DNA from: an uncultured Helicobacter sp.
GTDB lineage: Bacteria > Campylobacterota > Campylobacteria > Campylobacterales > Helicobacteraceae
Assembly: GCF_910577135.1 (NCBI RefSeq)
Contig: NZ_CAJTLL010000007.1
Span: 1 to 64,000 of the forward strand
Direction of reading: 5' to 3'
DNA length: 64,000 nt
The position numbers and the translations under genes are program-made. Each line of letters begins with the position of its first letter. Positions within the stretch are counted from its first letter, which is position 1. Shown here one piece after another: positions 1 to 7,616 of this stretch. Under the pieces are notes generated by a model. That model worked only from the letters and a program-made list of their open reading frames with translations, was not told the DNA's origin and ran no database searches.

Positions 1-560
1 CCATTACGATTAATAATATTCCCCATCGTGTTATTATTAAGAACAAAATCTATGCTTCCATTATTTTCATTAATGATACCTGTGGTGATATTGCCGTGAT
101 TGACAATCCAACCTGTGAGGACTGTCCTGTTTGTGATAGTGCCTATTGTCCCACCCCTTTGATTAGTAATCCCCCCAGTCATATTGCCTTCATTAGTTAG
201 CGTATTGATGCGTCCTGTCGCAGAGTTTGTAATCCTTACAAGGCTCCCATTTGCTTGATTATTTAATGCATCTATTGTGCCTTGATTGGCAAAGTTATTG
301 GTTACCGTCCCATTATTATTCAATGTCCCAATATTGGCATTGGCAGCATTGGTAAGAGTGCTTATGGTGCTGTTATTATTTAAAGTTGTGATTGTGCCGT
401 TTGTGTTGTTGCTTAATGTAGTGATGGTATTTTCGTTAGTAAGGGTGGTGATCGTCCCTGTGTTACTTACGTTAGTTATGCTCCCTGTGTTGGTATTTTG
501 CAATGTTTGTCGAAAAAGATGTAATCCTGTAAAGGCTATACGGGCAAAGCCTTGATTCCT
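1..560 (-). pseudogene. 5'-truncated repeat-rich surface protein fragment (continues beyond the window)
   Basis: Reading the minus strand from 560 towards 1 gives an uninterrupted frame extremely rich in Asn, Thr, Gly and Ile. It falls into about fifteen units of 10-11 residues of the form GTIxxLxNxx (for example GTITTLTNEN, TISTLTNAAN, GTIDALNNQA). Such short beta-strand repeats are typical of beta-helical passenger domains of large autotransporter or VacA-like proteins of Helicobacter; this family link is inference. An in-frame TAA lies at 561-563. No ATG precedes the repeats and the only early candidate start is a TTG at 501-503 without a ribosome-binding site, so the 5' end seems to be missing. 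The 3' part lies outside the window. The first codons run through the inverted-repeat element at 510-618, suggesting the element or a recombination there cut the gene. It could also be a silent cassette. Confidence 0.5.
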
Positions 561-618
561 TTAGGGTAAAAAAGCGGAAGCTTGATTCTTCTGTCTTGCA
601 GGATTACATCTTTTTGCG
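510..618. repeat. Inverted-repeat element, 17-bp perfect arms
   Basis: The arm AAAAAGATGTAATCCTG at 513-529 is repeated as its exact reverse complement at 599-615, separated by 69 bp. The interior holds the direct repeat CTTGATTC at 551-558 and 581-588. It lies exactly at the junction between the repeat-protein fragment and the end of ttcA. The arms are too far apart for an ordinary terminator. A small non-autonomous mobile or REP-like element is possible, as is a recombination scar. Confidence 0.55.
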
Positions 619-630
619 ATAAAAAGAAAC

Positions 631-666
631 CAAAAACATCAAGATAAAGATATCTTTTTATTGATG
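631..666 (-). terminator. Intrinsic terminator of ttcA
   Basis: On the minus strand CATCAA (666-661) pairs with TTGATG (642-637). Within this, AAAGAT pairs with ATCTTT, and a run of five T follows (636-632). The ttcA stop codon lies inside the 5' arm. Confidence 0.6.
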
Positions 667-1458
667 AATGTAACGTGTATCGCAAAAGCTTCCTGCGTGG
701 ATATTGCTAAAGGCATTTTTGAGCGATTTGAAAAATTGGGGATTTTGCTCCTCCATATTTTTAAGAAATTGCTTTGTCGCCTCACGCGCGAAAGGCTTTT
801 TATCAGAATCTAGCCAATTAATAGGGCAGTTACAATCTGGTGCGATGTAGATGTGATTATGCGCGATGAAGTCAATAATCTGCCTCTCCCGCACGAAAAT
901 CAGCGGACGTATCACCTCTAGGCCATTTTCTGCACGATAAATAGGTGGCATAGAGCGCATTGCACCATTATAAGTAAGATTCATAAAAAAGCTCTCCGCA
1001 GCATCATCAAGATGATGTGCTAGGGCGAGTTTATTATACCCTCCCTCTAAAGCCTTGCTATATAATGCTCCTCGCCGCATACGTGAGCAAAAGCTGCAAT
1101 AAATTGTCCCCTCTCTTTTGTTTTGCTCTAAGATTTGGTAAATATCCGTGCGGTAGAGTTCGTAAGGGATTCCAAGTTTTTGACAATATTCAAAAATATA
1201 TTCATATTCCCCGCCTCTGCCGTAATCTACCGTTAAGGCTTTGAAAGTAAATTTAAAGGGCGCGTGTTTTTGCATATAGGCAAGGAGTGTGGCAAGTAGG
1301 ATAGAATCTTTGCCCCCGCTTAAGCCAAGTAGCACTTTATCACCTGCTTTGATAAGGTTATATTGCGCATTTGTCTTGCCCACTATGCGAGTAATTTTTT
1401 TGCTTATCGTGGGGGAGGTGCTAGATTCTAATAGATTATTTTCTGGACTCATTTTCAT
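658..1458 (-). CDS. ttcA: tRNA 2-thiocytidine biosynthesis protein TtcA
   Basis: This 266-residue protein belongs to the PP-loop ATPase family that thiolates cytidine 32 of some tRNAs in the cytoplasm. The PP-loop SGGKDS is at residues 47-52. The iron-sulfur cysteine pair CSFC is at 121-124, and a further Cys cluster (PDCNCP) near residue 208 supplies the third ligand, as expected for TtcA. Length is normal. The annotated ATG is at 1458; a second ATG two codons later is an equally good start. The start overlaps the end of a 40-codon ORF that itself overlaps the MFS gene, so the three genes are probably transcribed and translated in a coupled way. A clear intrinsic terminator follows. TtcA-like paralogues with other tRNA substrates cannot be excluded. 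Confidence 0.9.
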   Translation of the reverse strand: MKMSPENNLLESSTSPTISKKITRIVGKTNAQYNLIKAGDKVLLGLSGGKDSILLATLLAYMQKHAPFKFTFKALTVDYGRGGEYEYIFEYCQKLGIPYELYRTDIYQILEQNKREGTIYCSFCSRMRRGALYSKALEGGYNKLALAHHLDDAAESFFMNLTYNGAMRSMPPIYRAENGLEVIRPLIFVRERQIIDFIAHNHIYIAPDCNCPINWLDSDKKPFAREATKQFLKNMEEQNPQFFKSLKNAFSNIHAGSFCDTRYIHQ

Positions 1459-1558
1459 TATCTTTATTGCGGGTGAAGTAATTTCTATTACGATAGATTA
1501 AAAAACATAAATATAGCCCCATCGCACTAGCAATAATGATTTTTTCATATAGTTCCAT
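1436..1558 (-). CDS. Predicted 40-residue single-pass membrane microprotein
   Basis: An ATG at 1558-1556 overlaps the stop codon of the upstream transporter gene by one base (TAATG). It opens a 40-codon frame ending at 1436, inside the first codons of ttcA (23-nt overlap). The product begins MELYEKIIIASAMGLYLCFL, has one hydrophobic helix at about residues 6-21 and then a charged tail (IYRNRNYFTRNKDNENESRK). Position and overlap suggest translational coupling between transporter and ttcA. No family is recognised. The evidence is the TAATG junction, the helix plus positive flank, and the fact that it exactly fills the gap. Confidence 0.5.
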   Translation of the reverse strand: MELYEKIIIASAMGLYLCFLIYRNRNYFTRNKDNENESRK

Positions 1559-2883
1559 TATGCCCCCTTAAATACCCACAAAATAGCCGCTTCTTGAATC
1601 AAAGTAGCATCGTACTTGATAATAGCAATATGCTCATTTTGGTTAATATACCACTCAATAATGCCCTGCAAAGTATCAAGCTTATTAAGTCTAGAGGCGA
1701 TATTCCCCTCAAGTTTAAGATATACATTTTTATGATTTTTAGGATTGCTTAAAAAGAGGATTAAGAGTATAGCCCATATAATACATATTACTGCGACGAT
1801 AAGAGAAAGACTAAAGACCCCTACCGCCTCATAGAGCCACCCTCCGCACATACCCCCAAGTGCTGAACCCACATAGCCAAGCGTAGTAAAAATACCAAGT
1901 GCCGCTCCCTTTTGATGTGCCTTAGGATAGCGACTAGCTAGAGATTGCATAATCGGCTCAAGCACGGCAAAACCCATAAAAAACACTATCATCATCAACA
2001 ATATAAGCCATTTTTCACTCTCTTTGACTGCATAAGCCATAAGAAAGTATGAAAGCACAAATGCACAAATACCAAAAAGCATAACGGCTTTAAATTGCCC
2101 CTTTTTTTGCGCAAAAATTGATGCAGGACCCATAGCTAAAGTGCCTATGATCGCCGAAGGAGTGTAGATAAGCCATAATTCGTCTTCATCTAGTAAAAAA
2201 TGATGGATGAGAGCGAAACTTACACACACAAAGGTAAGAATCATTAAGAACTTTTGCAAAAATGCGCTAAGATACATAATCAGCAGATTCTTATCGGTAA
2301 GGAGATCATGAATCTTGCTATCATTAAAATGATATTTGACATTAGGTGTATTAGGCACTTTCCAATACAATACAATCAATGAAAACACGCACAAAACGCT
2401 AGTGATAAGAAAGAGCATATTGGAGCCAAAATGACTTGCAATAATAGGGCTTAAAAACATAGCAAGCACAAAACTCATAAAGATTCCCGCGCCCATCACC
2501 GCCATAGCCTTATTGCGTTCCTCCTCGCGCACTAAATCAGCCACTTGTGCGCTCACCACACCGCCAATAGCCCCAACACCCTGTAAGAATCGCCCAATAA
2601 TAAGCATAGTAATATCATTAGCAAACGCACACACTAAAGAGCCAAGCAGAAAAATCAATAAACCAATGCCAATGATATGTTTGCGATTGTATTTATCACT
2701 TAAGATTCCAAAAGGCGTTTGAAATATAATCTGTGTGAGCGCATAGCCACCCGCTGCTAATCCCGCAAGAAAGGCAGTCGTGTGAAATTCATCAGCATAA
2801 AGCCCAATAATAGGCAGCACAATAAAAAGCCCAAAAAATCGCAAACTCGCAATGAGCGTCAGAGGAAGCAGATGTTTCATCAT
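1558..2883 (-). CDS. MFS transporter, YajR-like, with C-terminal domain
   Basis: This 441-residue inner-membrane protein has about twelve hydrophobic segments over residues 1-380. The loop 2-3 signature of the major facilitator superfamily is visible (GILSDKYNRKHI), as is motif C-like GVGAIGG in helix 4-5. The N-terminal half resembles E. coli YajR (ALTQIIFQTPFGILSD; GRFLQGVGAI). The last 60 residues form a small soluble alpha/beta segment (KLEGNIASRL to the end), the position of the YAM domain in YajR; this is inference from remembered sequence. The substrate is unknown; drug or metabolite export is plausible. The start ATG-ATG at 2883 follows a short spacer after the cyclophilin gene (22 nt), indicating an operon with the microprotein and ttcA downstream. 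Confidence 0.85.
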   Translation of the reverse strand: MMKHLLPLTLIASLRFFGLFIVLPIIGLYADEFHTTAFLAGLAAGGYALTQIIFQTPFGILSDKYNRKHIIGIGLLIFLLGSLVCAFANDITMLIIGRFLQGVGAIGGVVSAQVADLVREEERNKAMAVMGAGIFMSFVLAMFLSPIIASHFGSNMLFLITSVLCVFSLIVLYWKVPNTPNVKYHFNDSKIHDLLTDKNLLIMYLSAFLQKFLMILTFVCVSFALIHHFLLDEDELWLIYTPSAIIGTLAMGPASIFAQKKGQFKAVMLFGICAFVLSYFLMAYAVKESEKWLILLMMIVFFMGFAVLEPIMQSLASRYPKAHQKGAALGIFTTLGYVGSALGGMCGGWLYEAVGVFSLSLIVAVICIIWAILLILFLSNPKNHKNVYLKLEGNIASRLNKLDTLQGIIEWYINQNEHIAIIKYDATLIQEAAILWVFKGA

Positions 2884-2904
2884 TATATTTGCCTTTAAGG
2901 GCGA

Positions 2905-3420
2905 TTAGAGAGTTTCGCAAATAGTGATAGATTTGATAATATCACCTTGCTTCATCTTATCAAGCACATCAAAACTTTGAGAATCTTTTCTATCGATACC
3001 GCCAAAAACCGTATGTTCTCCATCAAGATGAGGCTGTGGAGCAAGGCAGATAAAAAACTGACTCCCGCCCGTATCACGCCCAGCGTGAGCTATAGAAAGG
3101 GCACCTTTTACGTGCCTGTGTTTGTTATTTGCTACTTCGCATTTGATACGATAGCCCGGACCCCCTGTGCCATTACCCACAGGGCAGCCACCTTGAGCGA
3201 CAAAACTAGGTATCACACGATGAAAAGTAAGCCCATTATAGAATCCGCTTTGTGCTAGTGTGGCGAAGTTTGTAACACTTTGTGGCACATCTTGAAAAAG
3301 CTTTAATGTCATTGTGCCATATACTTCACCATTGGGACTAGCTACTTCAATAAGGGCGTAATTACACTTTGATAACTCCTCTTCTTTGATGTCAAAAACT
3401 TTTAATTCTTCTCTTTGCAT
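2905..3420 (-). CDS. Cyclophilin-type peptidyl-prolyl cis-trans isomerase
   Basis: This 171-residue protein has the cyclophilin core from about residue 20. [13 protein letters not shown] holds the catalytic Arg, [17 protein letters not shown] the active-site Gln/Phe and binding groove, and HTVFGGI follows. It has no signal peptide, so it is a cytoplasmic proline isomerase that assists folding. The N-terminal 15 residues ([15 protein letters not shown]) are a short extension. The gene is first of a minus-strand run with the MFS transporter. A TAGAAT box at 3463-3468 (minus) and the strong AAAGGAGAGG site before the ATG support this start. Confidence 0.92.
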   Translation of the reverse strand: MQREELKVFDIKEEELSKCNYALIEVASPNGEVYGTMTLKLFQDVPQSVTNFATLAQSGFYNGLTFHRVIPSFVAQGGCPVGNGTGGPGYRIKCEVANNKHRHVKGALSIAHAGRDTGGSQFFICLAPQPHLDGEHTVFGGIDRKDSQSFDVLDKMKQGDIIKSITICETL

Positions 3421-3462
3421 TTCCTCTCCTTTTATTATTGTGTGGCATAAAAAAGTTGGCGG

Positions 3463-3468
3463 ATTCTA
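3463..3468 (-). promoter_or_regulatory. Candidate -10 box (TAGAAT) for the cyclophilin operon
   Basis: TAGAAT on the minus strand lies 43-48 nt before the ATG. No -35 box is evident, as usual for Helicobacter housekeeping promoters. Confidence 0.4.
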
Positions 3469-3509
3469 CCGATATTAGTTTAATCATTTTTGAATGAAGG
3501 AGCACAGGA

Positions 3510-4508
3510 GTGCTAAAGCAAAATATGGCTCACATGCTTATATGGACTATAATATGTTTGATTTATTTGGGTTTTGCAGGAGTGCTTAATGCTTCTGAAG
3601 ATTCCGTAGAGGCGGTAATGGAAGGCTATGAAAGCCCGCAAAAACTTTTTAGCAATCTTGATACAATACATACAAATGAAAGTCCTGCCTTTAAACAAGA
3701 ACAATCTCGCGCCATAAACACTGCACAAGCTCCCTCTCAAATCGCTTTAGATTCTAAAACCATACAACCCACAGCTCCTACACAATGGATTTATAGCACT
3801 GCCATCATAGAAGTTTCTTTTACTGATGGCTCATTTAAGAGAGGACTAGGGACATTGCTCAAAAATGGCTTTTATATCACATCAGCGGAGATTCTCTACA
3901 ATGGTGATATTGTGCCTAGAAAAGTGTATGCTAAAATGCAAGATGATTTTAATGAAAATATGATGTGTGTAGCAAGTCTAAAACTTAAAGTACTTGATTT
4001 AGATACAGGACTTGCTTTACTGAAAGTCTCACAATTTGTAGATAGCTTTTGTCAAGTTCGCGCTAAGAGCTATTATCAAGATAGAATCTACAAACGTTTT
4101 GGGATTGATGTGTTTGCTTCAAATGCAGCTATTGCACCCCAAACACAAGCATACTATCCTTATTTGGACAATACATTTGTATTTATCCCTCAAAGTATCA
4201 AGCTTAACAAACCTGCTACATATTACGATTTTGCACAAAAAAAAGAACGTGCGTATGGCTTTGAATTAGAGCACGAATCTTATGAAGAATTTACCTATGG
4301 TAGGGCATTTTATGATGAAAAAGGTGTTTTTTTGGGGATCATGAGCAGAACAGTGGTGGGCTATGTGCCTGTTTTTGTCAGTCGTAATGTCATACAAGAT
4401 TTTTTATGTGATGTGCAAGATAAAGGCATCATTAATGAAAATTTTGTGCAAAAATCCTGTCAAAAACTTGGTTCTAAACGGCAACGTTTCTTTACAAATT
4501 TTTACTAA
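3510..4508 (+). CDS. Secreted trypsin-fold protein lacking catalytic residues
   Basis: A 332-residue protein with an N-terminal hydrophobic segment (residues 8-28, ending in LNA/S), so it is likely exported. Residues about 95-300 resemble a trypsin/HtrA-like fold. GLGTLLKNGFYITSAEIL stands where active proteases have G-G-ILTNAHVV; DTGLALLKV matches the Asp strand (DLALLKV); TYGRAFYDEKGVFLGI matches the Ser loop and last strand (NSGGPLFN-G-V-GI). By this hand alignment the catalytic His is Glu and the Ser is Thr or absent, so it is probably not a protease. GTG at 3510 is chosen because AAGGAG sits seven bases upstream. It lies directly upstream of ctpA, so an adaptor or inhibitor role for CtpA is possible but unproven. 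Confidence 0.7.
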   Translation: MLKQNMAHMLIWTIICLIYLGFAGVLNASEDSVEAVMEGYESPQKLFSNLDTIHTNESPAFKQEQSRAINTAQAPSQIALDSKTIQPTAPTQWIYSTAIIEVSFTDGSFKRGLGTLLKNGFYITSAEILYNGDIVPRKVYAKMQDDFNENMMCVASLKLKVLDLDTGLALLKVSQFVDSFCQVRAKSYYQDRIYKRFGIDVFASNAAIAPQTQAYYPYLDNTFVFIPQSIKLNKPATYYDFAQKKERAYGFELEHESYEEFTYGRAFYDEKGVFLGIMSRTVVGYVPVFVSRNVIQDFLCDVQDKGIINENFVQKSCQKLGSKRQRFFTNFY

Positions 4509-4581
4509 TGGTGAGTATTCTATGCTTTTATCTAAACTATAACTTTGGCTTTTAATTTAGATAAATATATAATTTTTTAGG

Positions 4582-4587
4582 TAGAAT
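4582..4587 (+). promoter_or_regulatory. Candidate -10 box (TAGAAT) for ctpA
   Basis: TAGAAT in an A+T-rich tract, 55 nt before the ctpA ATG. It suggests ctpA and the purine genes can be transcribed independently of the gene upstream. Confidence 0.4.
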
Positions 4588-4642
4588 ATACCCTTTGATT
4601 TTGCTACATAAAAATTTACAATCTTAAAGGTAAGGTTTATTA

Positions 4643-5971
4643 ATGAATAAGTCACGAGTGGTTTTAGCGGGTATTATTATCTCATTGTTTGTAAGTTCGG
4701 CATTATTTGTAGGATTATGGGCTGATGAAGCACAAAAAGCCAAGCCCAAAGTACAGGAAGCCAATAAATTAGAATCCTTCAAGAAATTACGCCGTATTAT
4801 GGGGATAGTGGAGGAAAATTATGTTGATGAATTAAGCTTTGATGAGATTGTAGATAAGGCTATTGATGGGTTATTAAGCAATCTTGATGCACATTCAAAT
4901 TATCTTAACAAAAAGAAATTTGATGACTTACGCGCTAACACAGATGGCGAGTTTGGCGGGATTGGTATTACCGTGGGGTTAAAAGATGGGGCTTTAAGCA
5001 TTATCGCACCTGTTGATGGCACACCCGGGGATAAAGCAGGGCTAAAAAGCGGTGATGTTATCATAAGAGTAAATGATAAAAGCACGATTGATATGAGTAT
5101 TGATGATGCGGTGAATCTTATGCGTGGAGCGCCTAAGACAAAGGTTGAACTCACTATTGTGCGTAAAGGTGAGGCAAAGCCACTTGTGTTTAATATCGTG
5201 CGTGATATTATCAAAATAGATTCTGTGAAGGTGCGTAAGATTCAAAATAGTGATTTTGTATATGTGCGCATATCCTCATTTGATAAGAATGTAACACGTA
5301 ATGTATCAAGTGAGCTAAGGCAAATCGGTAAGTTGAAAGGTATTGTCCTTGATTTACGCAATAATCCCGGTGGTGTGCTTGATCAAGCAGTAGATTTAAG
5401 TCGATTGTTTATAAAAAGTGGTTTGATTGTTACTCAAAGGGGACGCACAAAAGGTGAAAATATTGAATATAAGGCGAAGAGTGCGCCTTATGCAGACATA
5501 CCCGTAGTAGTGCTTATTAATGGTGGGAGTGCGAGTGCAAGCGAGATTGTAGCGGGTGCATTGCAAGACCATAAACGAGCCGTCCTTATAGGAGAGCAGA
5601 CATTTGGCAAAGGTAGTGTGCAGACAGTTATGCAGCTAGACCAAAATGAGGGACTAAAGCTCACTACTGCAAAATATTATCTCCCTAGTGGGCGGACGAT
5701 TCAAGCGGTAGGGGTAACGCCTGATATTGTCGTATATCCGGGGGTTGCACCAGAGAATGAAAATAGCTTTAGCATTAAGGAATCTGATTTAAAAAGGCAT
5801 TTGCAAGGAGAGCTTGATAAAATCAACGCACAGAATCTTAAGACAGAAACTGCTAATGAAGATAAAAAGCTCATTACTCAAACGATGATTTACCAAGATA
5901 TTCAGCTAAAGACTGCCATTGATGTATTAAAAGCGTGGAATGTAATAGGCACTTTTAATCCAAGTAAATAA
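4643..5971 (+). CDS. ctpA: C-terminal processing peptidase CtpA (S41 family)
   Basis: This 442-residue periplasmic serine protease has a signal/anchor helix at residues 6-26. A PDZ domain at about 105-175 contains IGITVG and AGLKSGDVIIRVN and binds the C-termini of substrates. The tail-specific protease core follows. The catalytic dyad is visible as Ser298 in GSASASEIVAG and Lys323 in FGKGSVQT. The substrate-channel motif DLRNNPGG is at 237-244. Family members trim C-termini of envelope proteins and peptidoglycan hydrolases. The stop overlaps the AGGAG site of purC, so ctpA is probably co-transcribed with purCSQ. The neighbouring degenerate trypsin-fold protein may act with it. Confidence 0.95.
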   Translation: MNKSRVVLAGIIISLFVSSALFVGLWADEAQKAKPKVQEANKLESFKKLRRIMGIVEENYVDELSFDEIVDKAIDGLLSNLDAHSNYLNKKKFDDLRANTDGEFGGIGITVGLKDGALSIIAPVDGTPGDKAGLKSGDVIIRVNDKSTIDMSIDDAVNLMRGAPKTKVELTIVRKGEAKPLVFNIVRDIIKIDSVKVRKIQNSDFVYVRISSFDKNVTRNVSSELRQIGKLKGIVLDLRNNPGGVLDQAVDLSRLFIKSGLIVTQRGRTKGENIEYKAKSAPYADIPVVVLINGGSASASEIVAGALQDHKRAVLIGEQTFGKGSVQTVMQLDQNEGLKLTTAKYYLPSGRTIQAVGVTPDIVVYPGVAPENENSFSIKESDLKRHLQGELDKINAQNLKTETANEDKKLITQTMIYQDIQLKTAIDVLKAWNVIGTFNPSK

Positions 5972-5980
5972 GGAGTAGTG

Positions 5981-6697
5981 ATGGAAAAACAAACTATGCT
6001 TTATGAGGGGAAGGGCAAGAAGTTGTTTGCTACAAATGATGTAAATAATGTGATTGCTGTTTTTAAAGATGATTTGACTGCATTTAATGCCGAAAAAAAG
6101 GGCACAGAATCTGGCAAAGGTGCATTGAACTGCCGCATTAGCACTTTGCTTTTCACACTCTTAGAACAAGCAGGTATAAAGACGCATTTTGTAGAGCAAC
6201 TCAGTGAAAATGAAATGCTTTGCAAGAAAGTATCCATTATCCCCATAGAAGTGGTAGTGCGTAATATTGCCACAGGCTCACTCACCAAACGTTTGGGTAT
6301 TGAAGATGGCAAAGTGATTCCTCATACACTTGTGGAGTTTTATTACAAAGATGACGCGTTAGGCGACCCACTCATTAATGATGAGCATTGTAGAATCTTA
6401 GGTTTGGTTGAAAATCAAAGTGATTTGGAGATTCTTAAAACCCAAGCACGTAAAGTTAATGAAGTGTTAAAGACATTTTTTGATAAAAGGGATTTAAAAC
6501 TTGTTGATTTTAAGCTTGAGTTTGGACGTGATAATAAGGGTGAGATTATCCTAGCCGATGAAATTAGCCCCGATAGCTGTCGCTTATGGGATAAGGCTAC
6601 TAATCAAAAGCTTGACAAGGATAGGTTTAGACAGGATTTAGGCAATGTGAAAGTCGCCTATGAGGAAGTTTTGCGACGTATGTTAGAAACTAAATAA
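5981..6697 (+). CDS. purC: Phosphoribosylaminoimidazole-succinocarboxamide synthase
   Basis: PurC joins CAIR and aspartate using ATP to form SAICAR in de novo purine synthesis. The 238-residue protein shows family motifs: YEGKGKKLF near the N-terminus, [14 protein letters not shown] in the ATP site, [13 protein letters not shown], and [12 protein letters not shown] near the end. ATG at 5981 is preferred over the GTG just before it because AGGAG (5971-5975) is five bases away from the ATG but only two from the GTG. It is followed after ten bases by purS. H. pylori lacks this pathway, so the gene is a useful taxonomic marker. Confidence 0.96.
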   Translation: MEKQTMLYEGKGKKLFATNDVNNVIAVFKDDLTAFNAEKKGTESGKGALNCRISTLLFTLLEQAGIKTHFVEQLSENEMLCKKVSIIPIEVVVRNIATGSLTKRLGIEDGKVIPHTLVEFYYKDDALGDPLINDEHCRILGLVENQSDLEILKTQARKVNEVLKTFFDKRDLKLVDFKLEFGRDNKGEIILADEISPDSCRLWDKATNQKLDKDRFRQDLGNVKVAYEEVLRRMLETK

Positions 6698-6707
6698 GGA
6701 ATGGGAT

Positions 6708-6947
6708 ATGAAAGCAAAAGTGCTTATTTCGCTTAAAGAGGGAGTGCTTGACCCACAGGCAAAGGCTATTGCACACGCTTTGTATGTACACGGCTTTGAA
6801 TCTTTGCAAAATGTAAAACTCTCAAAAGAAATTATTTTGGATTTAGATGAAAGCGATGCGCAAAAAGCTTATAAAATCGTGCAAAATATGTGCGAGGAGC
6901 TACTTGCTAATGTGGTTATTGAAAATTATGCTATTGAGATTCTATAA
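6708..6947 (+). CDS. purS: Phosphoribosylformylglycinamidine synthase subunit PurS
   Basis: This is a 79-residue protein of normal PurS length. It starts MKAKVLISLKEGVLDPQAKAI, matching the family pattern V-I-LK-GVLDPQG-I, and ends with an acidic helix and strand. PurS is the small bridging subunit that brings the glutaminase PurQ and the synthetase PurL together to convert FGAR to FGAM. The stop overlaps the purQ start by one base (TAATG), indicating coupled translation in stoichiometric amounts. purL is not in the window. Confidence 0.92.
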   Translation: MKAKVLISLKEGVLDPQAKAIAHALYVHGFESLQNVKLSKEIILDLDESDAQKAYKIVQNMCEELLANVVIENYAIEIL

Positions 6948-7615
6948 TGAATGTAGCTGTTATCCGCTTTCCGGGCACAAATTGTGAATTTGATACGCAA
7001 TATGCCTTTGCTAAACTTGGGGCAAATGTATCTATTGTGTGGCATAAAGATGAAAGTTTGCCCGATAATGCACAGCTTGTCGTAGTTCCGGGAGGCTTTA
7101 GTTATGGGGATTATTTGCGATGTGGGGCAATCGCGCAGTTTTCGCCCATTATGCAGGCTATTAAGCATTATGCAGATTCTGGTGGCTATGTGCTAGGGAT
7201 TTGCAATGGCTTTCAAATTCTCTGTGAGGCGGGGCTATTACCCGGTGCGTTAATACGTAATGAGAATCTGCATTTTATTTCAAAAATGCAAAAATTAAAA
7301 GTCGCTAATCAAAATAATGTATTTTTACGCTCTTATTCTAAGAATCAAGAGCTTAAGCTCCCTATAGCCCACGCTGATGGAAATTACTTTATTGATGAAG
7401 TGGGATTAGAAAAACTTAAAGCAAACGGACAAATTTTGCTTACATATACAGGTAACCCCAATGGCTCAGTAGAGGCTATCGCGGGAGTGTGTAATGAAAA
7501 TAAAAATGTCTTTGGGCTTATGCCTCACCCTGAAAGAGCCATTGAGGCTATACTTGGCAGTTGCGATGGTGTGGCAATGCTTGATAATTTATTGCAGATT
7601 CCATTAGAGGGATAA
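6947..7615 (+). CDS. purQ: Phosphoribosylformylglycinamidine synthase subunit PurQ
   Basis: This 222-residue class I glutamine amidotransferase provides ammonia for FGAM formation. Motifs: NVAVIRFPGTNCEFDT at the N-terminus, PGGFSYGDYLRCGAIA, nucleophile Cys in GICNGFQIL (near residue 85), and the His-Glu pair in LMPHPERA near residue 195. It overlaps purS by one base and is followed one base later by the BatD-like gene, so the transcript probably continues into the envelope genes. Confidence 0.96.
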   Translation: MNVAVIRFPGTNCEFDTQYAFAKLGANVSIVWHKDESLPDNAQLVVVPGGFSYGDYLRCGAIAQFSPIMQAIKHYADSGGYVLGICNGFQILCEAGLLPGALIRNENLHFISKMQKLKVANQNNVFLRSYSKNQELKLPIAHADGNYFIDEVGLEKLKANGQILLTYTGNPNGSVEAIAGVCNENKNVFGLMPHPERAIEAILGSCDGVAMLDNLLQIPLEG

Positions 7616-7616
7616 A

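Noticed and set aside
286..555. Plus-strand 89-codon ORF, hydrophobic, Val/Leu-rich
   Set aside because: It is the complement of the Asn/Thr-rich repeats on the minus strand; GTIxxL codons read backwards give Val/Leu. No ribosome-binding site.
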